From positions 1 through 25,353 of the forward strand of contig JAEWZN010000009.1 in NCBI GenBank assembly GCA_023395255.1: a stretch of DNA of 25,353 nt, written 5' to 3'. The notes under the pieces were generated by a model. That model did no database searches and was not told the origin of the DNA. It worked only from the letters and a program-made list of their open reading frames with translations. This document shows positions 14,630-23,288 of the stretch, in pieces (within the stretch, counting starts at the first letter, position 1; the number at the start of each line of letters is the position of its first letter). Both the position numbers and the translations under genes were made by a program. Source of the DNA: Deferribacteres bacterium (lineage in GTDB: Bacteria; Chrysiogenota; Deferribacteres; Deferribacterales; Geovibrionaceae).

Positions 14630-15406
14630 ATGGGCAATCCTGAAATAATCATCGAGAAAAACAATCACAAAGGCTATATCACCCTGAACCGCGCTGCGGA
14701 GAACAATGCGTTCAGCATAGAGTTTGCGGTGCTCCTTAATCAGGCGCTCAAGGATTTTGACAATGACGATGAAGTCCGGGTGGTCGTCATACGCAACAAT
14801 GGGAAGCATTTTTCCGTGGGTATTGACCTGAAAGTTCTAGAAAGTGTTGAGGATGAGCAGCTTCCTGAGTTCATTGCTCTGATGGATATGCATAATCACA
14901 CCATTGCGAATATGAAGAAGCCGGTTATCTCCTCCGTAAAAGGTTACTGCGTGGCAAACGGCGCGGGACTGAGCTTCGCCTGCGACCTTACTGTTGCCGC
15001 GCAGTCCGCTGTGTTCGGGACAACGGCCGTCAACGTGGGGCTTATCTGCACCGGCCCCGGCATTCCGCTCACCAAGAACATCGGCAAAAAGAAGGCGATG
15101 GAAATGGTGCTTCTGGGAGAGAGATTCACGGCAGAGATGATGCATGAGATGGGGCTTGTGAACTGGGTTGTGCCGGATGAGGAACTGGAAAAGAAGACAG
15201 ATGAAATAGCCGATGCCATAGCAGCAAAAAGCCCGCTGGCGGTTTCAGCGGGAAAAAGAGGAATCAGCGGTTCATACAACATGGGTTACCATGCGGCTAT
15301 AGATAACGGAACGAGAGTGTTTGCCGAACTCTGCGCCACTGAGGACGCGGCGGAAGGGATAAGGGCATTCCTTGAAAAAAGAAAAGCTGAGTGGAAGCTG
15401 CGCTAA
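14630..15406 (+). CDS. Enoyl-CoA hydratase/isomerase (crotonase) family protein
   Basis: 258 residues of the crotonase fold, acting on acyl-CoA thioesters in the cytoplasm. The oxyanion-hole segments are present: KHFSVGIDLKVLE (about 60-72) and CVANGAGLSFACDLTVA (about 107-123). However, the two positions that hold catalytic glutamates in rat enoyl-CoA hydratase align by eye with Gly (in NGAGLS) and Ala (in GTTAVNVG), so a simple hydratase reaction is doubtful; isomerase, hydrolase or another crotonase activity is possible. ATG 14630 is chosen because GGAGG lies four bases upstream, whereas ATG 14609 has no ribosome site. It stands alone between the rplT terminator and a shared hairpin. Confidence 0.85.
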   Translation: MGNPEIIIEKNNHKGYITLNRAAENNAFSIEFAVLLNQALKDFDNDDEVRVVVIRNNGKHFSVGIDLKVLESVEDEQLPEFIALMDMHNHTIANMKKPVISSVKGYCVANGAGLSFACDLTVAAQSAVFGTTAVNVGLICTGPGIPLTKNIGKKKAMEMVLLGERFTAEMMHEMGLVNWVVPDEELEKKTDEIADAIAAKSPLAVSAGKRGISGSYNMGYHAAIDNGTRVFAELCATEDAAEGIRAFLEKRKAEWKLR

Positions 15407-15490
15407 AGCGGTGTTAAGCAGGATCACTGAAGTAATAAAACTGAAACTGCCGCTGTTTTCAGGGGTTAGTTCCGGGTTTGTTATGAGTCA

Positions 15491-15520
15491 GATAGGGAAG
15501 CCGCTGCGGGCTTCCCTATC
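15491..15520. terminator. Hairpin between convergent genes, probable two-way terminator
   Basis: GATAGGGAAGCC (15491-15502) and GGCTTCCCTATC (15509-15520) form a perfect 12-bp stem with a six-base loop. It lies between the convergent crotonase and phosphoesterase genes. T-runs are weak on both sides, so efficiency is uncertain. Confidence 0.65.
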
Positions 15521-15564
15521 AAATTATTTACTGTAATATAGAAAATTGCCGGAATTGTATTAAA

Positions 15565-17475
15565 CTACATTCCTTTAACCACAGCGAAATAGCCGTTGTA
15601 GTTTATCACAGCCCAGACTGTGTTTGTTGCCGTGTCAACGCCCCAAGTGCCAAGCTTATCCCCTTCCTGCCAGGCGCGCTGAACAAATGTATTGCCTCCG
15701 CCGAAATTCTGATCAACAGCATTTATCCATGTGCCGTCATCGTCATTTGTTGCGATGCCGAATTTGCCCCCCGCAATCTCAGAGGAACTTACTTTTGATG
15801 AGTCATAGCTCATTGAAAGTGTAAATACATCAGTCTGTTCGCTCCCCATGGTATAAGTCATACCGTTCAGGAAGAAAATTTCACTCAGTGAGTCCTGCGC
15901 AGTAAGCCAGCCGGTGTTTACATGAAGATTAAATCTGCGTCCGGAAGCTGTTTCCTGCTGGAGGTTGCCGTTTTTACCGTTGATTATTTTTGCGTTGGTT
16001 CCGCCTGTGCTTGTGGAATCAACTACTGTGAGGCTGCCCCCCTGAGCGATGATATATTCTTCTCCGTTGAGGCTGTAACCGAAGGTTTCTTTCTTGGTGA
16101 AGTTCATTGTGGGGGTGGTTGTGAAACTGTCTTCCGTATATGCGGGTGATGAGTAGAAGTCCACGGTGACAACGGGCCCGTCAACGGTGAAGATATAATA
16201 GCCTACGGAGTAAAGCTCCTGAGCTATGTTCTTCTGGCGTATGCCTCCCCAAAGGAGTGCATCGTTTGATTTGTTGACAGGTGTAAGTCCGTATGCTGCT
16301 GCGGTGCTTTCAATATCGCTTCCCGGTGTATAGAATTTTGAGCTGTTGGAAACACAGACAAGCTGCTGAACTTTTGCAGTGGAACCGTCTTTGGTGTAGA
16401 CAAGGCTTCTGTCATGCATATGGTCGTGCCCGTTTATGTGGAAGCGCACTCCGTTTTGTTCAAGGCTGGTGATATAGTTGTCAAGGCCGGGTGAGTCAAA
16501 TGTTGTAAAATCAGGTGCGGTTACATCGTTCACAGTGTAACCGAACATATTGTCAGTATGGTCCTGAGTGAGTAGCCCTTTGTGAGCAAAGCAGAATGCA
16601 TGTGTGCCGGAGCTTCTGCCGGCAAGCTGTGCGTCTATCCAGCTCTGCTGAAATCTGATGGGGTTTGAAGTGGTTTCAACTGCGTTTATTACGGGCGTTG
16701 TGTCGTGTGAAAGTCCGTCTTCGCCTTTGAAATGATCAAGAAGGACAAAGCGGACATTTTCATAATCGAAAGAGTAGGAGAGTCCGGTCATGTCATCCGT
16801 TTCAGCAGCGGAAGGGCTTGAGAAGTTTCTGCCTAATGTGAATTCGCTGGTGTTTGTTCTGACAATTTCAGGCAGCCAGTTTATGTCAGGGTTCACTGCT
16901 GAATAGGCATCAGACTGAACGGAGTAGACGTTGTGCACTCCGCCTGTTGTCTGAGGGAAAAAGCTGCGGAACTGTGCCGCTGCCGCCGCAGAGTCATCAT
17001 GGTTTCCTCTCAGGGGGAAAAAGCCTATGCCTTCGTTATAAAGCCTCTGAGCATAACGCGCTCTTACTCCGAAACCGTCAAACGGAGTGTAATTGATAGT
17101 TGTATCTGTCGGAACATGTTTTGCTGTGAAGTTTTGTTTGGCATCATCAGTGAGGTCGCCCACTGCCACAACAAGCTTGACTTTGTGCTTTACAAATTCG
17201 TCATTAAGGCTGTTGATTATGTCCACTGCTGTTGAGGCTGGGTTTTTGCCGTCATCATCCTTTGTCCACTGGGTATCGGAAATGATGCCGAACTTCCATG
17301 CTCCGCTCGTGGGGAGAACTGCTCTGGGAGCAGCGGGAGTGTCCGGAGTATCTGAACCGGATGAACCGCCGCAGCCTACTGTCATTCCCACAGCGGCGGC
17401 ACTCATTGCCGTTGCTGAGAGTTTAAGGAACTGGCGTCTGCCCAGTCCGGTGTTTTTTTCATTATCCTGTGACAT
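15565..17475 (-). CDS. Tat-exported metallophosphoesterase
   Basis: 636-residue exported calcineurin-like phosphoesterase. It begins with a Tat signal (GRRQFLKLS, RR at 13-14) followed by a small-residue stretch and TVGC (Cys35), a possible lipobox, so it may be a Tat-exported lipoprotein. Metal-binding blocks follow in order: GIISDTQ (D67), VGDLTD (105-110), LRGNHD (155-160), FAHKG (H298) and NGHDHMH (348-354). The D-x-H of block 1 is D-x-Q here. Residues after about 440 form an all-beta C-terminal region with unknown role. ATG 17475 follows GGAGG at eight bases; an upstream start five codons earlier overlaps that site. It is alone on the minus strand between rplT and pheS. Substrate cannot be told. 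Confidence 0.88.
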   Translation of the reverse strand: MSQDNEKNTGLGRRQFLKLSATAMSAAAVGMTVGCGGSSGSDTPDTPAAPRAVLPTSGAWKFGIISDTQWTKDDDGKNPASTAVDIINSLNDEFVKHKVKLVVAVGDLTDDAKQNFTAKHVPTDTTINYTPFDGFGVRARYAQRLYNEGIGFFPLRGNHDDSAAAAAQFRSFFPQTTGGVHNVYSVQSDAYSAVNPDINWLPEIVRTNTSEFTLGRNFSSPSAAETDDMTGLSYSFDYENVRFVLLDHFKGEDGLSHDTTPVINAVETTSNPIRFQQSWIDAQLAGRSSGTHAFCFAHKGLLTQDHTDNMFGYTVNDVTAPDFTTFDSPGLDNYITSLEQNGVRFHINGHDHMHDRSLVYTKDGSTAKVQQLVCVSNSSKFYTPGSDIESTAAAYGLTPVNKSNDALLWGGIRQKNIAQELYSVGYYIFTVDGPVVTVDFYSSPAYTEDSFTTTPTMNFTKKETFGYSLNGEEYIIAQGGSLTVVDSTSTGGTNAKIINGKNGNLQQETASGRRFNLHVNTGWLTAQDSLSEIFFLNGMTYTMGSEQTDVFTLSMSYDSSKVSSSEIAGGKFGIATNDDDGTWINAVDQNFGGGNTFVQRAWQEGDKLGTWGVDTATNTVWAVINYNGYFAVVKGM

Positions 17476-17681
17476 ATATATCCTCCGCAAAATATTGCTG
17501 AGGTAATATGGAACCTCGGAATCAGAAAAATGTTGTATAAAATGATAATAGATGTCAAAAAGTGTTAGGATTTGTTAATGCCCATGCAGACATTTCCCAA
17601 AATAATCCCTTGCCATTTTGCACCTGTTTTTAATATCATACTTGTTCTAATGATTTTGCGAAATAAAGCGGAGAACGATAA

Positions 17682-18698
17682 ATGCAGCTCGACATAAGCG
17701 GACTCGAAAGTTACAGGGCGGAGATTGCTCAGGCAGCCTCTCTTGATGCCCTGTATCAGGTGAAAGTGAAATATCTCGGTAAAAACGGGCTAATAAGCAA
17801 CCTTAACAGACAGCTCAAGGATATATCCTCCCATGAGGATAAAAAAGAGGCGGGAACGAAAATCGGCGCCCTCCGTGCAGATTTCGAAGCCCTGCACGAT
17901 GCCAGAGAGCTTGAGCTTAAAAGCGCCGAGAAAAACGCCAGACTCACCGGCGAATCTCTGGACATAACACTCCCCGGTCTTCCTTTTACATCGGGGAGCA
18001 TACATCCTGTCACCAGAGTTTTTGACGAGATAGTGTATATTTTCAGCGCCATGGGTTTTGAAGTGGCCATAGGGCCGGAGGTCGAGCACGACTTCTATAA
18101 CTTCGAGGCGCTCAACATCCCCAAAGAGCACCCCGCAAGAGACATGCAGGACACGTTTTACATAACAGACGAAATACTTATGCGCACGCACACTTCCCCC
18201 GTGCAGGTGCGTACAATGCTTAAAAACAAGCCTCCTGTGAAGATAATCGCTCCCGGAAAGGTTTATCGCTGTGACAGCGACATCACCCACACGCCCATGT
18301 TCCATCAGGTTGAGGGGCTCCTCGTGGATGAAAGAACCACCTTCGGCGACCTGAAAGGGATTCTCACCGTATTTATACAGAAGATGTTCGGCGATAACGT
18401 GCCCGTGCGCTTCCGCCCAAGCTTCTTCCCATTCACCGAGCCCAGCGCAGAGGTGGATATGGGATGCGTAATCTGCGGAAGCAAAGGCTGCCGTGTGTGC
18501 AAACAGACGGGCTGGCTTGAGATTCTCGGCTGCGGAATGGTTGACCCTGCCGTGTTCAAGCATGTGGACTATGATTCGGAAAAATACAGAGGCTTCGCCT
18601 TCGGTATGGGCATCGAACGTATCGCCATGCTGAAATACGGCATAGACGATTTACGTCTGTTTTTTGAGAATCACCTTAAATTTCTGAAGCAGTTTTAG
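17682..18698 (+). CDS. pheS: Phenylalanine--tRNA ligase alpha subunit
   Basis: 338 residues, the catalytic alpha subunit of the (alpha-beta)2 enzyme that charges tRNA-Phe. An N-terminal coiled coil (1-85, YLGKNGLISNL, DFEALHDARELELKS) is followed by motif 1 (GSIHPVTRVFDEIVYIFSAMG), HPARDMQDTFYI, LMRTHTSPVQVR, motif 2 (KVYRCDSDITHTPMFHQVEG) and motif 3 (GFAFGMGIERIAMLKYGI). The Cys-rich CVICGSKGCRVC before GWLEILGCGM is also common in this family. GGAG lies nine bases before the ATG. Followed after 11 bases by pheT. A metallophosphoesterase and a crotonase separate it from the thrS-rplT cluster that it adjoins in E. coli. No T-box or leader peptide is visible upstream. Confidence 0.99.
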   Translation: MQLDISGLESYRAEIAQAASLDALYQVKVKYLGKNGLISNLNRQLKDISSHEDKKEAGTKIGALRADFEALHDARELELKSAEKNARLTGESLDITLPGLPFTSGSIHPVTRVFDEIVYIFSAMGFEVAIGPEVEHDFYNFEALNIPKEHPARDMQDTFYITDEILMRTHTSPVQVRTMLKNKPPVKIIAPGKVYRCDSDITHTPMFHQVEGLLVDERTTFGDLKGILTVFIQKMFGDNVPVRFRPSFFPFTEPSAEVDMGCVICGSKGCRVCKQTGWLEILGCGMVDPAVFKHVDYDSEKYRGFAFGMGIERIAMLKYGIDDLRLFFENHLKFLKQF

Positions 18699-18709
18699 GA
18701 GTTAATATA

Positions 18710-21085
18710 ATGAAAGTCTGCGTAAGCTGGTTAAATGAATTTGTAGATATATCAGGCATAGAAATAAACGATCTCTGCCACAGGCTCACAATGGCGGGGC
18801 TTGAGATCGAAGGGGTACATAAATCCGAAAGGGCCGAAAACACAGTCGTTGCGAAGGTTCTCCACCGCGAAAAGCACCCCGATGCCGACAAGCTCTCCCT
18901 TTGCAGAGTTACGGACGGAACAGAGGAGTATCAGGTTGTCTGCGGTGCGCCGAACGTTGCGGCGGGGCAGACCATCCCATTTGCCAAGATAGATGCCGTT
19001 CTCCCCGGCAATTTCAAAATCAAGAGATCAAAAATCCGCGGAATAGAATCCTGCGGTATGATCTGCTCCGAGTCTGAACTTGGAGTTGCCGAAAAATCAG
19101 ACGGTATAATGCCCCTGCCCGAATCTCTCCCCCTCGGTGCAGACATAAACGAGGTTCTCGGTCTGGGTGATACAGTGCTTGAGGTGTCCATAACCCCTAA
19201 CAGGTCGGACTGCCTCAGCGTTGTGGGCATTGCCCGTGAAATCGCCGCCATATACGGCCGCCCTCTGAAAACAAAGGAATTTAAGCTTGAGGAAACGGCT
19301 GATGCCGCTTCAAACTACTCATATGTAAAAGTTAATGATGAAGAAAAATGCCCTGTTTACCTCGGCAGGGTGATAAAAGGCGTTAAAATCGCCCCGTCCC
19401 CCCTCTGGGTGCAGAACAGACTGCGCGCCGCAGGCGTGCGCCCCATAAACAACGTTGTGGATGTCACCAACTATGTGATGTTCGAATACGGACAGCCGCT
19501 TCATACATTTGATCTGCGCATGATAAAAAACGGCATAATAGTCCGCAATGCCGCAGAGGGTGAAAAGCTTCTCACCCTTGATGAAAAGGAGAGGGTGCTG
19601 AAAGACTACATGCTTCTCATCTGCGATGAGGAAAAGGCGCTTGCCGTAGCCGGAATTATGGGCGGCGAACATTCGGGCATAAGTGACGACACCACGGATG
19701 TTTTCCTTGAGTGCGCATATTTCAAACCTGAAAGCACACGCCTCACCGCAAGAAGACTCGGTATGCAGACCGACTCATCCTACAGATACGAAAGGGGAAT
19801 CGACCCTGTAAACACAATCCGCATGGTGGACTACGCGGCAAGCCTTCTTGCCTCATTCGCAGGCGGCTCAGTTTGCAAGGGCGTTCTTTCCAATGACTAT
19901 AAAAAAGTTACCAAGCCCGAAGTAGTGTTCACTCCCGAAAAGGTGAATGCGCTCCTCGGCACAGATATAAGCACGGAAGATATGCTGAAAATCCTCGCAT
20001 CTGTCGGAATGGACGCAGAAAAATGTGCAGAAGGCTACAAAGTCTCATCCCCTTCATGGAGGGTGGACATCGAAAGATGGCAGGATGTGGCGGAAGAGGT
20101 TGCAAGGCTTTACGGCTATGACAACATCAAGGCAACCGTGCCTCTCATCCCCGCTGACAGCGACAGGCTCATGCCTCTGCTCACTCATAAAAGGCTGCTC
20201 CAGAACAAGCTCGCCTCACTCGGCTTTTCCGAGGCGGTGAACTATTCCTTCATGAGCGACAAATATTTAAGCATCTTTGATGATAAAGAGCGCTTTGTAA
20301 TCCTTAAAAACCCCATTTCAGAGGATATGAACGCACTGCGCACTTACGTTTTCCCCGGCGTTGTATCAACCATACTCTACAATGTTAACCGCGGAGCAAA
20401 AGCGGCTAATATTTTCGAAACATCATCAGTTTACATAAAAGACGGCGAAGGCATCCCCTATCAGGAAACAAGGCTCGCCTTCGCTGTTTACGGCGGCTAC
20501 TGGGGGCTCTCATGGAACACCAAGCCCGTAGAGGAAGCCTTTTACGTTCTTAAGGGAATAGTGGAGAACATACTTGCCGGTTATAACCTCGGCAAAGTAA
20601 GCTACGTCCGCTCCGAAAGACCGTTCATGCACCCCGGCAAATCCGCCGAAATAATGCTGGACGGTGAATCTCTTGGCTTCTTCGGTGAGCTCCACCCCGA
20701 CACACTTGAGGCTGTGGATTCCGATCAGCCCTTATGTGTCTGCGAGATTTTCCTTGAAAAGCTACTCGAAAAAGGGCTTGAGAAGAATAAATATTCCAAA
20801 TTCTCCAAACTGCCCACAGTGTTTAAGGATTTCTCCATCGCCGTGTCAAAATCAGTCCGCTCTGCGGATATAACCGATGCGGTTTCAAAAGAGAGCAAAC
20901 TCATTGAAAGCGTTACCCTCTTTGATACTTACTCCGGCAAGGGACTTGGGGAAGAGGAGATAAGCCTCGCATTCAGAATCTTCTTCTCAGATCCTGAAAA
21001 AACGCTCACGGATGAGGAAACCAACGCTGTCCTCAGAAGCGCAATAGCAAAACTGGAAAAAGACTTCGGCGCAAGACTGCGCTGA
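18710..21085 (+). CDS. pheT: Phenylalanine--tRNA ligase beta subunit
   Basis: 791 residues, the beta subunit of phenylalanyl-tRNA synthetase. The N-terminal part has an EMAP-II-like tRNA-binding fold (about 40-150, KHPDADKLSLCRVTDG, VCGAPNVAAGQTIPFA), then the B3/B4 editing region (RNRLRAAGVRPINNVVDVTNYVM-like, GGEHSGI), B5, the degenerate catalytic-like core (about 470-680, ending HPGKSAEIMLDGESLGFFGELHP) and the ferredoxin-fold anticodon-binding domain (about 700-791, KYSKFSKLPTVFKDFSIAV). Length is standard. AGGAG with suitable spacing precedes the ATG. It is co-transcribed with pheS, and a 19-bp hairpin follows 25 bases after the stop. Confidence 0.99.
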   Translation: MKVCVSWLNEFVDISGIEINDLCHRLTMAGLEIEGVHKSERAENTVVAKVLHREKHPDADKLSLCRVTDGTEEYQVVCGAPNVAAGQTIPFAKIDAVLPGNFKIKRSKIRGIESCGMICSESELGVAEKSDGIMPLPESLPLGADINEVLGLGDTVLEVSITPNRSDCLSVVGIAREIAAIYGRPLKTKEFKLEETADAASNYSYVKVNDEEKCPVYLGRVIKGVKIAPSPLWVQNRLRAAGVRPINNVVDVTNYVMFEYGQPLHTFDLRMIKNGIIVRNAAEGEKLLTLDEKERVLKDYMLLICDEEKALAVAGIMGGEHSGISDDTTDVFLECAYFKPESTRLTARRLGMQTDSSYRYERGIDPVNTIRMVDYAASLLASFAGGSVCKGVLSNDYKKVTKPEVVFTPEKVNALLGTDISTEDMLKILASVGMDAEKCAEGYKVSSPSWRVDIERWQDVAEEVARLYGYDNIKATVPLIPADSDRLMPLLTHKRLLQNKLASLGFSEAVNYSFMSDKYLSIFDDKERFVILKNPISEDMNALRTYVFPGVVSTILYNVNRGAKAANIFETSSVYIKDGEGIPYQETRLAFAVYGGYWGLSWNTKPVEEAFYVLKGIVENILAGYNLGKVSYVRSERPFMHPGKSAEIMLDGESLGFFGELHPDTLEAVDSDQPLCVCEIFLEKLLEKGLEKNKYSKFSKLPTVFKDFSIAVSKSVRSADITDAVSKESKLIESVTLFDTYSGKGLGEEEISLAFRIFFSDPEKTLTDEETNAVLRSAIAKLEKDFGARLR

Positions 21086-21110
21086 TTTCTTTCTTATAAG
21101 GATTCTTAAG

Positions 21111-21154
21111 TTGAGAGAACCCTTTCTTTTACAGTAAAGAAAGGGTTCTCTCAA
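21111..21154 (+). terminator. Long 19-bp hairpin after pheT, probable terminator
   Basis: 21111-21129 (TTGAGAGAACCCTTTCTTT) is the exact reverse complement of 21136-21154, separated by a six-base loop. No T-run follows on the plus strand. The perfect stem could terminate transcription or protect the pheST message 3' end. Confidence 0.6.
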
Positions 21155-21186
21155 ACTCTCTCCCTAAGAAACTGAATCTTTGTACA

Positions 21187-21293
21187 CCGCATATGTTAAA
21201 CAAGTCCATGGATGAACTTGCGCCGTGCGTAGCGAAGCCGCTTTTTAAGCGGCGCGAGCGGTTTCAGTCGAACCACAGGACGTTGGTTCGGCG
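21187..21293. repeat. Structured intergenic block before the ttuB-like gene
   Basis: About 100 bases with nested inverted repeats: an imperfect palindrome around AAGTCCATGGATGAACTT, a 7-bp hairpin GCCGCTT/AAGCGGC (21237-21253), a 7-bp hairpin CGAACCA/TGGTTCG (21269-21290), and CGCCG (21221) able to close with CGGCG (21289-21293). It may be a dispersed repeat or a leader RNA. It does not match a riboswitch I know. Confidence 0.45.
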
Positions 21294-21314
21294 AAATTAA
21301 TTACGGAGGTAATT

Positions 21315-21506
21315 TTGGTCAAAGTCGAATTTAGCGACGGCAGGGCAGAGGAAGTCTCCCCCGCTCCGCTTAAAGATATATTAAAAAAGCTCAACCTGAA
21401 GGAGTCAACCACCCTTGTGACAAGGGACGGTGAGCTTCTTACCCATGATATTCATGTGTACAGCGGACAGACGATCAAAATCATAAACGTTGTGAGCGGC
21501 GGCTGA
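21315..21506 (+). CDS. Ubiquitin-like sulfur carrier protein (TtuB/ThiS/MoaD type)
   Basis: 63 residues of the beta-grasp family (VKVEFSDG start; SPAPLKDILKKLNL helix; THDIHVYSGQTIKIINVVSGG) ending in the diglycine that is thiocarboxylated by an E1-like enzyme and hands sulfur to an acceptor. It starts on TTG 21315 after GGAGG at five bases; no ATG or GTG fits. Its stop overlaps the start of the tRNA thiolase gene (TGATG). That coupling makes TtuB, the sulfur donor for 2-thiolation of tRNA T54 in Thermus, the best analogy; ThiS or MoaD cannot be excluded by sequence alone, but no thiamin or molybdopterin genes are nearby. Confidence 0.8.
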   Translation: MVKVEFSDGRAEEVSPAPLKDILKKLNLKESTTLVTRDGELLTHDIHVYSGQTIKIINVVSGG

Positions 21507-22399
21507 TGAAGTGTGTGAAATGTAAGGGCGATGCGGTGATAAACATCCGCCGCGCCAATGCCGCCTTCTGCAAAGAGCACTTCAACGAGTACTTCATTGA
21601 GCAGACACTGAAATCCATCAAGCAATATAAAATGTTCCGCAAGACAGACAAAATCATGGTCTGTGTCTCCGGCGGGAAGGACAGCCTTGTTCTCTGGCAT
21701 GTGCTCCACAAGCTCGGATGCGATGTCACCGGAATGTATATAGATTTGGGAATAAACGGATATTCCGACCGCTCAAAGGATAAGGTAACCGCCTTTGCCG
21801 AAAAATTCGGCCTGAAATCGATAATAGTTGATCTCAGGGAGAAGGGGCATCCGGTTCCTTTTGCAGCGCGGCGCGCCAAAAGAGAGGACTGCGCTGTCTG
21901 CGGGACAATCAAGAGGTACTATTTCAATAAAACAGCATACGACGGCGGGTTTGATGTTGTGGCAACAGGGCATAATCTGGATGATGAGGCCTCCCGCCTT
22001 CTGGCTAACATAATGCACTGGCATGATGAATACATGGACAACACCTACCCCGTGCTCCCTGCCGGAGGAAACACGCTGAAAAAGAAGGTGAAGCCCCTTG
22101 TGCGCCTCACCGAGAGGGAGACAGCGGCATTTGCCATCCTCAACGGAATAGACTATGTTATGGAGGAGTGCCCTATGAGCAAGGGCGCAACAAGCCTTAT
22201 TTTCAAGGAGGCGCTCAGCACAATCGAGGAAAATATGCCCGGCACAGAGATTTTCTTTTATACAAAGTTTCTCGACAGGGTTAAGGATAAAGACCGCTCA
22301 AAAGCAGATCAGGAAGAAATGAAAATATGTCAGACCTGCGGAATGGAATCCTTCATGGATAAATGCACATTCTGCCGTCTGGTGGAGAAAGTTAAATGA
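21506..22399 (+). CDS. ttuA: tRNA 2-thiolation enzyme, TtuA type
   Basis: 297-residue PP-loop sulfurtransferase that adenylates U2 of tRNA position 54 and replaces the oxygen with sulfur from a carrier protein. N-terminal zinc finger C3, C6, C22, H25; PP-loop SGGKDS (55-60); GHNLDDEA (155-162); cluster-ligand cysteines C129 and C132 (DCAVC) and C222 (EECP), equivalent by family to the [4Fe-4S] ligands of Thermus TtuA; C-terminal zinc finger C275, C278, C287, C290. Length is typical for TtuA; TtcA lacks this double-finger arrangement. It overlaps the sulfur carrier upstream (TGATG) and trmI downstream (ATGA), so the three genes form one operon for T-loop modification. Confidence 0.92.
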   Translation: MKCVKCKGDAVINIRRANAAFCKEHFNEYFIEQTLKSIKQYKMFRKTDKIMVCVSGGKDSLVLWHVLHKLGCDVTGMYIDLGINGYSDRSKDKVTAFAEKFGLKSIIVDLREKGHPVPFAARRAKREDCAVCGTIKRYYFNKTAYDGGFDVVATGHNLDDEASRLLANIMHWHDEYMDNTYPVLPAGGNTLKKKVKPLVRLTERETAAFAILNGIDYVMEECPMSKGATSLIFKEALSTIEENMPGTEIFFYTKFLDRVKDKDRSKADQEEMKICQTCGMESFMDKCTFCRLVEKVK

Positions 22400-23250
22400 A
22401 TAAAATAGAATACGGAACCAACGTCATTCTTATTGACGAGGAAAGAGGCAAGCGCCACATGACCAAGCTGCGTGAGGGGCTGCGGTTCACCACTCAGTAC
22501 GGCTTCATTGAGCATGACGAAATAGTGAAATTGCTGGACGGCGGAATAATCACCGCTTCAAAGGGTGTCCGCTACAGAGTGCTCAAGCCCACTTACATCG
22601 ACTACATAATGAACATCAAGCGCCGCGCGCAGATCATTTATCCGAAAGATACAGCCGCAATGCTCATGGAAGGGGATATATACCCCGGACTTAATGTCCT
22701 TGAGGCAGGAGTGGGGCAGGGTGCACTTTCCATAGCTATCCTCCGCGCATTGGGCAGACAGGGAACACTGACCAGCTACGAACTCCGTGAGGATTTTGCA
22801 GGGGATGCGGCAAAGTTTATCGCGGAATTTTACGGTGAAGCTCCCAACCACGATATTCAGGTACGTAACATATATGAAGGCATAGACGGCGAGTATGACA
22901 GGGTTCTGCTTGATCTGCCCGAACCGTGGCAGGTTGTGCCTCACCTTGAGACAGGGCTGCGTCAGGGCGGGCTTCTTGTGTGTTATCTGCCTACAATTCT
23001 ACAGGTTAAGTCATGCGTGGATGCACTGCGCGAGGCGGGCTGTTTCGATGAGATAAACTCTTTCGAGCTTATCAAACGCCCGTGGAAGGTGGACGGCAGG
23101 TCTGTAAGACCTGAGATGTGGACATTCAACCACAGCGCATTCATAATAACCTGCCGCAAGGTGGAGAAAATGCTGCCAAAAGTGAAGGCGGAAAAGGCGG
23201 AAGTTTCGGAAGAGCTTGAAGAAAATTACGAAATGCCCGAAGAGGAATAG
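22396..23250 (+). CDS. trmI: tRNA (adenine-58-N1)-methyltransferase
   Basis: 284-residue Rossmann-fold methyltransferase of the TrmI/Trm61 family, producing m1A58 in the T-loop. An N-terminal small domain (1-95) is followed by the SAM motif VLEAGVGQGALSIAIL (101-116), acidic YELRED (128-133), and the catalytic DLPEPW (173-178). The extra C-terminal tail (about 255-284) is acidic and rich in Glu/Lys. It overlaps ttuA by four bases. In Thermus m1A58 favours 2-thiolation of T54 and the two modified bases pair, so the operon combines both steps. Confidence 0.95.
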   Translation: MNKIEYGTNVILIDEERGKRHMTKLREGLRFTTQYGFIEHDEIVKLLDGGIITASKGVRYRVLKPTYIDYIMNIKRRAQIIYPKDTAAMLMEGDIYPGLNVLEAGVGQGALSIAILRALGRQGTLTSYELREDFAGDAAKFIAEFYGEAPNHDIQVRNIYEGIDGEYDRVLLDLPEPWQVVPHLETGLRQGGLLVCYLPTILQVKSCVDALREAGCFDEINSFELIKRPWKVDGRSVRPEMWTFNHSAFIITCRKVEKMLPKVKAEKAEVSEELEENYEMPEEE

Positions 23251-23260
23251 AAACGGACAA

Positions 23261-23288
23261 AGGGGCGGTGAATCGGTTTACCGCTCCT
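23261..23288. terminator. Possible two-way terminator between convergent genes
   Basis: AGGGGCGGT (23261-23269) can pair with ACCGCTCCT (23280-23288), with one G-U. It lies between trmI and the opposing small membrane gene, whose stop is inside it. There is no T-run, so it is weak. Confidence 0.35.

Noticed and set aside
17506..17681. T-box or Phe leader peptide before pheS
   Set aside because: No T-box sequence, Phe-rich small frame or terminator-antiterminator pair is seen.
17790..18563. 257-codon minus-strand frame opposite pheS
   Set aside because: It is a shadow of the highly conserved pheS coding sequence.
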